From: Demequina lutea
GTDB lineage: Bacteria; Actinomycetota; Actinomycetes; Actinomycetales; Demequinaceae
Direction of reading: 5' to 3'
Assembly: GCF_013409005.1 (NCBI RefSeq)
Contig: NZ_JACBZO010000001.1
Location: 2,480,001-2,544,000 of the forward strand
DNA: 64,000 nucleotides
Every line of letters begins with the position of its first letter. Position 1 is the first letter of the stretch. Both the position numbers and the translations under genes were made by a program. Of this stretch, positions 62,692-64,000 are shown one piece after another. A model generated the notes under the pieces. That model did no database searches. It was not told the origin of the DNA and worked only from the letters and a program-made list of their open reading frames with translations.

Positions 62692-64000
62692 CTAGTCGCG
62701 GCGCAAGGCGATGTCGGTCATCTCCTCGCGGGGAACGACCTTGACGCGCTCGCGGCCCTGAACCTCGCCGGTGTCCTTCTCATGGGCGTCGAGGACTTCC
62801 CAGTCCTTCCACTCGACCACGGGCACGCCGCGCGACTTCAGTAGCTGGAAGACGTTGTCGGGGCTGAGCTGTTCGGGCCCCGCCTTCGACTCGGCGAACA
62901 GGCGCTCGGAGTCGTCCACGAGGTGCTGGATCGTCTCCGCGGCGTCGGACTTGGTGGAGCCGATGAGGCCAACGGGGCCGCGCTTGATCCAGCCGGTCGT
63001 GTAGTAACCCGGAACCACATCCCCACCGTCGACCACGCGGCCGCCCTCGTTGGCGATGGTGCCCTTCGAGTCATCGAAGGGGATCCCCTCGATGGGCGTG
63101 CCGTAGTAACCGACGGCGCGGTACACCGCCTGGACCGGGTAGTCGATGAACACGCCCGTGCCGCTCGCGGTGCCGTCGCCGTTGAGCGCGGTGCGCTCGA
63201 CGCGCACGCCGGTCACCTTGCCATCCTGGCCGAGCACCTCGTGTGGCGCCTGGAGAAAGTGCAGGTGAATGCGTCGTGAGGCGCCGGTGGGCTCGCGCAG
63301 CGTCCAGTCGTTGAGGGTCTTCACGACCTGTTTGGTCTGGTGATGCCCGTCGATCGCGGCGAGCGAACCCTCGTCGTAGTCGTAGTCCTCGGGGTAGACG
63401 ATGACGTCGACATCGGGAACCTGAGCCAGCTCGCGCAGCTCGAGGGGGGAGAATTTCACCTGAGCAGGACCGCGCCTGCCAAAGAGGTGGACGTCGGTCA
63501 CCGGAGAGCCCTCGAGCACCTCCAGCACGTTCGCGGGGACGTCCGTCGGGAGCAGATCCTTGGGGTGCTTCGAGAGCATGCGAGCCACGTCGAGCGCCAC
63601 GTTTCCCACACCGAAGATCGCGACCTCCTTGGCCGTCAACGGCCAGGTGCGAGGCACATCAGGGTGGCCGTCATACCAGCTCACAAAGTCGGCGGCGCCA
63701 AAAGAGCCATCCAGGTCAATACCAGGAATGTTGAGGTCGGCATCGCGGAACGATCCGGTAGCAAAGATGACCGCGTCATAGTGCTCGCCGAGGTCCTTCA
63801 GCGTGAGGTCGGTGCCGATGTTCACGTTGGCGAGCAGGCGGATGTCGCCGCGCCCCAAAACATTCGCGAGCGCCACGATGATTTGCTTGATACGCGGGTG
63901 GTCGGGAGCCACTCCGTAGCGGACCAAGCCAAAGGGCGCGGGGAGCCGTTCGATGATGTCAATCGAGGTCTCAATGTCCGTCTTCGACAGGATGTCGGCC
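62692..64000 (-). CDS. Ferredoxin-NADP reductase, FprA/adrenodoxin-reductase type (truncated by window)
   Basis: The gene runs off the right edge, so the N-terminal FAD-binding part is missing; 435 codons are visible. The visible part has LPAPFGLVRYGVAPDHP, a second Rossmann motif FGVGNVALDVARML, RRGPAQVKFSPLELREL, and the C-terminal GWIKRGPVGLIGSTKSDAAET. These fit FprA-type ferredoxin-NADP reductase, which moves electrons between NADPH and ferredoxin. A start would lie beyond position 64000. Confidence 0.93.
   Translation of the reverse strand, partial: ADILSKTDIETSIDIIERLPAPFGLVRYGVAPDHPRIKQIIVALANVLGRGDIRLLANVNIGTDLTLKDLGEHYDAVIFATGSFRDADLNIPGIDLDGSFGAADFVSWYDGHPDVPRTWPLTAKEVAIFGVGNVALDVARMLSKHPKDLLPTDVPANVLEVLEGSPVTDVHLFGRRGPAQVKFSPLELRELAQVPDVDVIVYPEDYDYDEGSLAAIDGHHQTKQVVKTLNDWTLREPTGASRRIHLHFLQAPHEVLGQDGKVTGVRVERTALNGDGTASGTGVFIDYPVQAVYRAVGYYGTPIEGIPFDDSKGTIANEGGRVVDGGDVVPGYYTTGWIKRGPVGLIGSTKSDAAETIQHLVDDSERLFAESKAGPEQLSPDNVFQLLKSRGVPVVEWKDWEVLDAHEKDTGEVQGRERVKVVPREEMTDIALRRD

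Overview
The window is a GC-rich chromosomal segment from an actinobacterium, most likely Micrococcales. This rests on the coproporphyrin-type haem genes, the Actinobacteria-typical families (DUF501, DUF4307, an Rv1086-like prenyl transferase, protein O-mannosyltransferase) and gene order. From memory, much of the order (xseB, fumC, phoH, uppS, hemolysin III, greA, ppx, DUF501, ftsB, eno, mfd, tetR/glmU, prs, rplY, pth, ispE, rsmA, rpf-like, tatD, metG, rsmI, pmt) parallels the Rv1000-Rv1108 region of Mycobacterium tuberculosis. The species cannot be fixed from sequence alone. No prophage, insertion sequence, CRISPR array or secondary-metabolite cluster was seen.

Layout. 1-3250: xseB, a PfkB-type kinase, a variant leucine-rich-repeat protein and fumC. 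3260-8860: haem genes hemE-hemY-hemQ-hemH on the minus strand, divergent from hemA. 8900-18060: phoH-like, uppS, trhA-like, DUF4307, greA, an m5U methyltransferase, an AI-2E-family permease, msrA, an acetyl esterase and a BI-1-family membrane protein. 18260-27430: a quinone-oxidoreductase-like enzyme, tRNA-Leu(UAA), ppx, DUF501, ftsB-like, eno, a lipoprotein and mfd. 27520-38230: an apparently inserted carbohydrate block with a pentapeptide-repeat protein, araBDA, a LacI-type regulator, an orphan sugar-binding lipoprotein, a GH65 phosphorylase and a beta-phosphoglucomutase-like HAD enzyme. 38310-49060: pth, rplY, prs, glmU, tRNA-Gln, tetR, mscL, ispE, rsmA, a G5/transglycosylase protein, tatD and metG. 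49270-58620: a repeat-rich membrane protein, rsmI, pmt, an Lrp regulator divergent from a two-gene arginine/ornithine operon, an SDR and a GntR/DUF1648 pair. 58740-64000: a secreted HExxH protein with an elaborate upstream region, tRNA-Ala(CGC), an FKBP lipoprotein, htpX and a truncated ferredoxin-NADP reductase.

How the genes work together. HemA starts tetrapyrrole synthesis; HemE, HemY, HemH and HemQ form the late coproporphyrin-dependent branch. AraA, AraB and AraD convert L-arabinose to D-xylulose 5-phosphate, probably under the adjacent LacI-type repressor. GH65 and the HAD mutase would turn an alpha-glucosyl disaccharide into glucose 6-phosphate. The amidinohydrolase and ornithine cyclodeaminase would route arginine to proline under the Lrp regulator.

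The least explained parts are: the secreted HExxH protein with three Crp/GlxR-like boxes; the araB leader with a structured ribosome-binding site and a 43-codon ORF; the short-variable-arm tRNA-Leu(UAA); a VNTR-like acidic tail on a membrane protein; a 23-bp direct repeat upstream of htpX; and short tandem duplications sitting on gene junctions.
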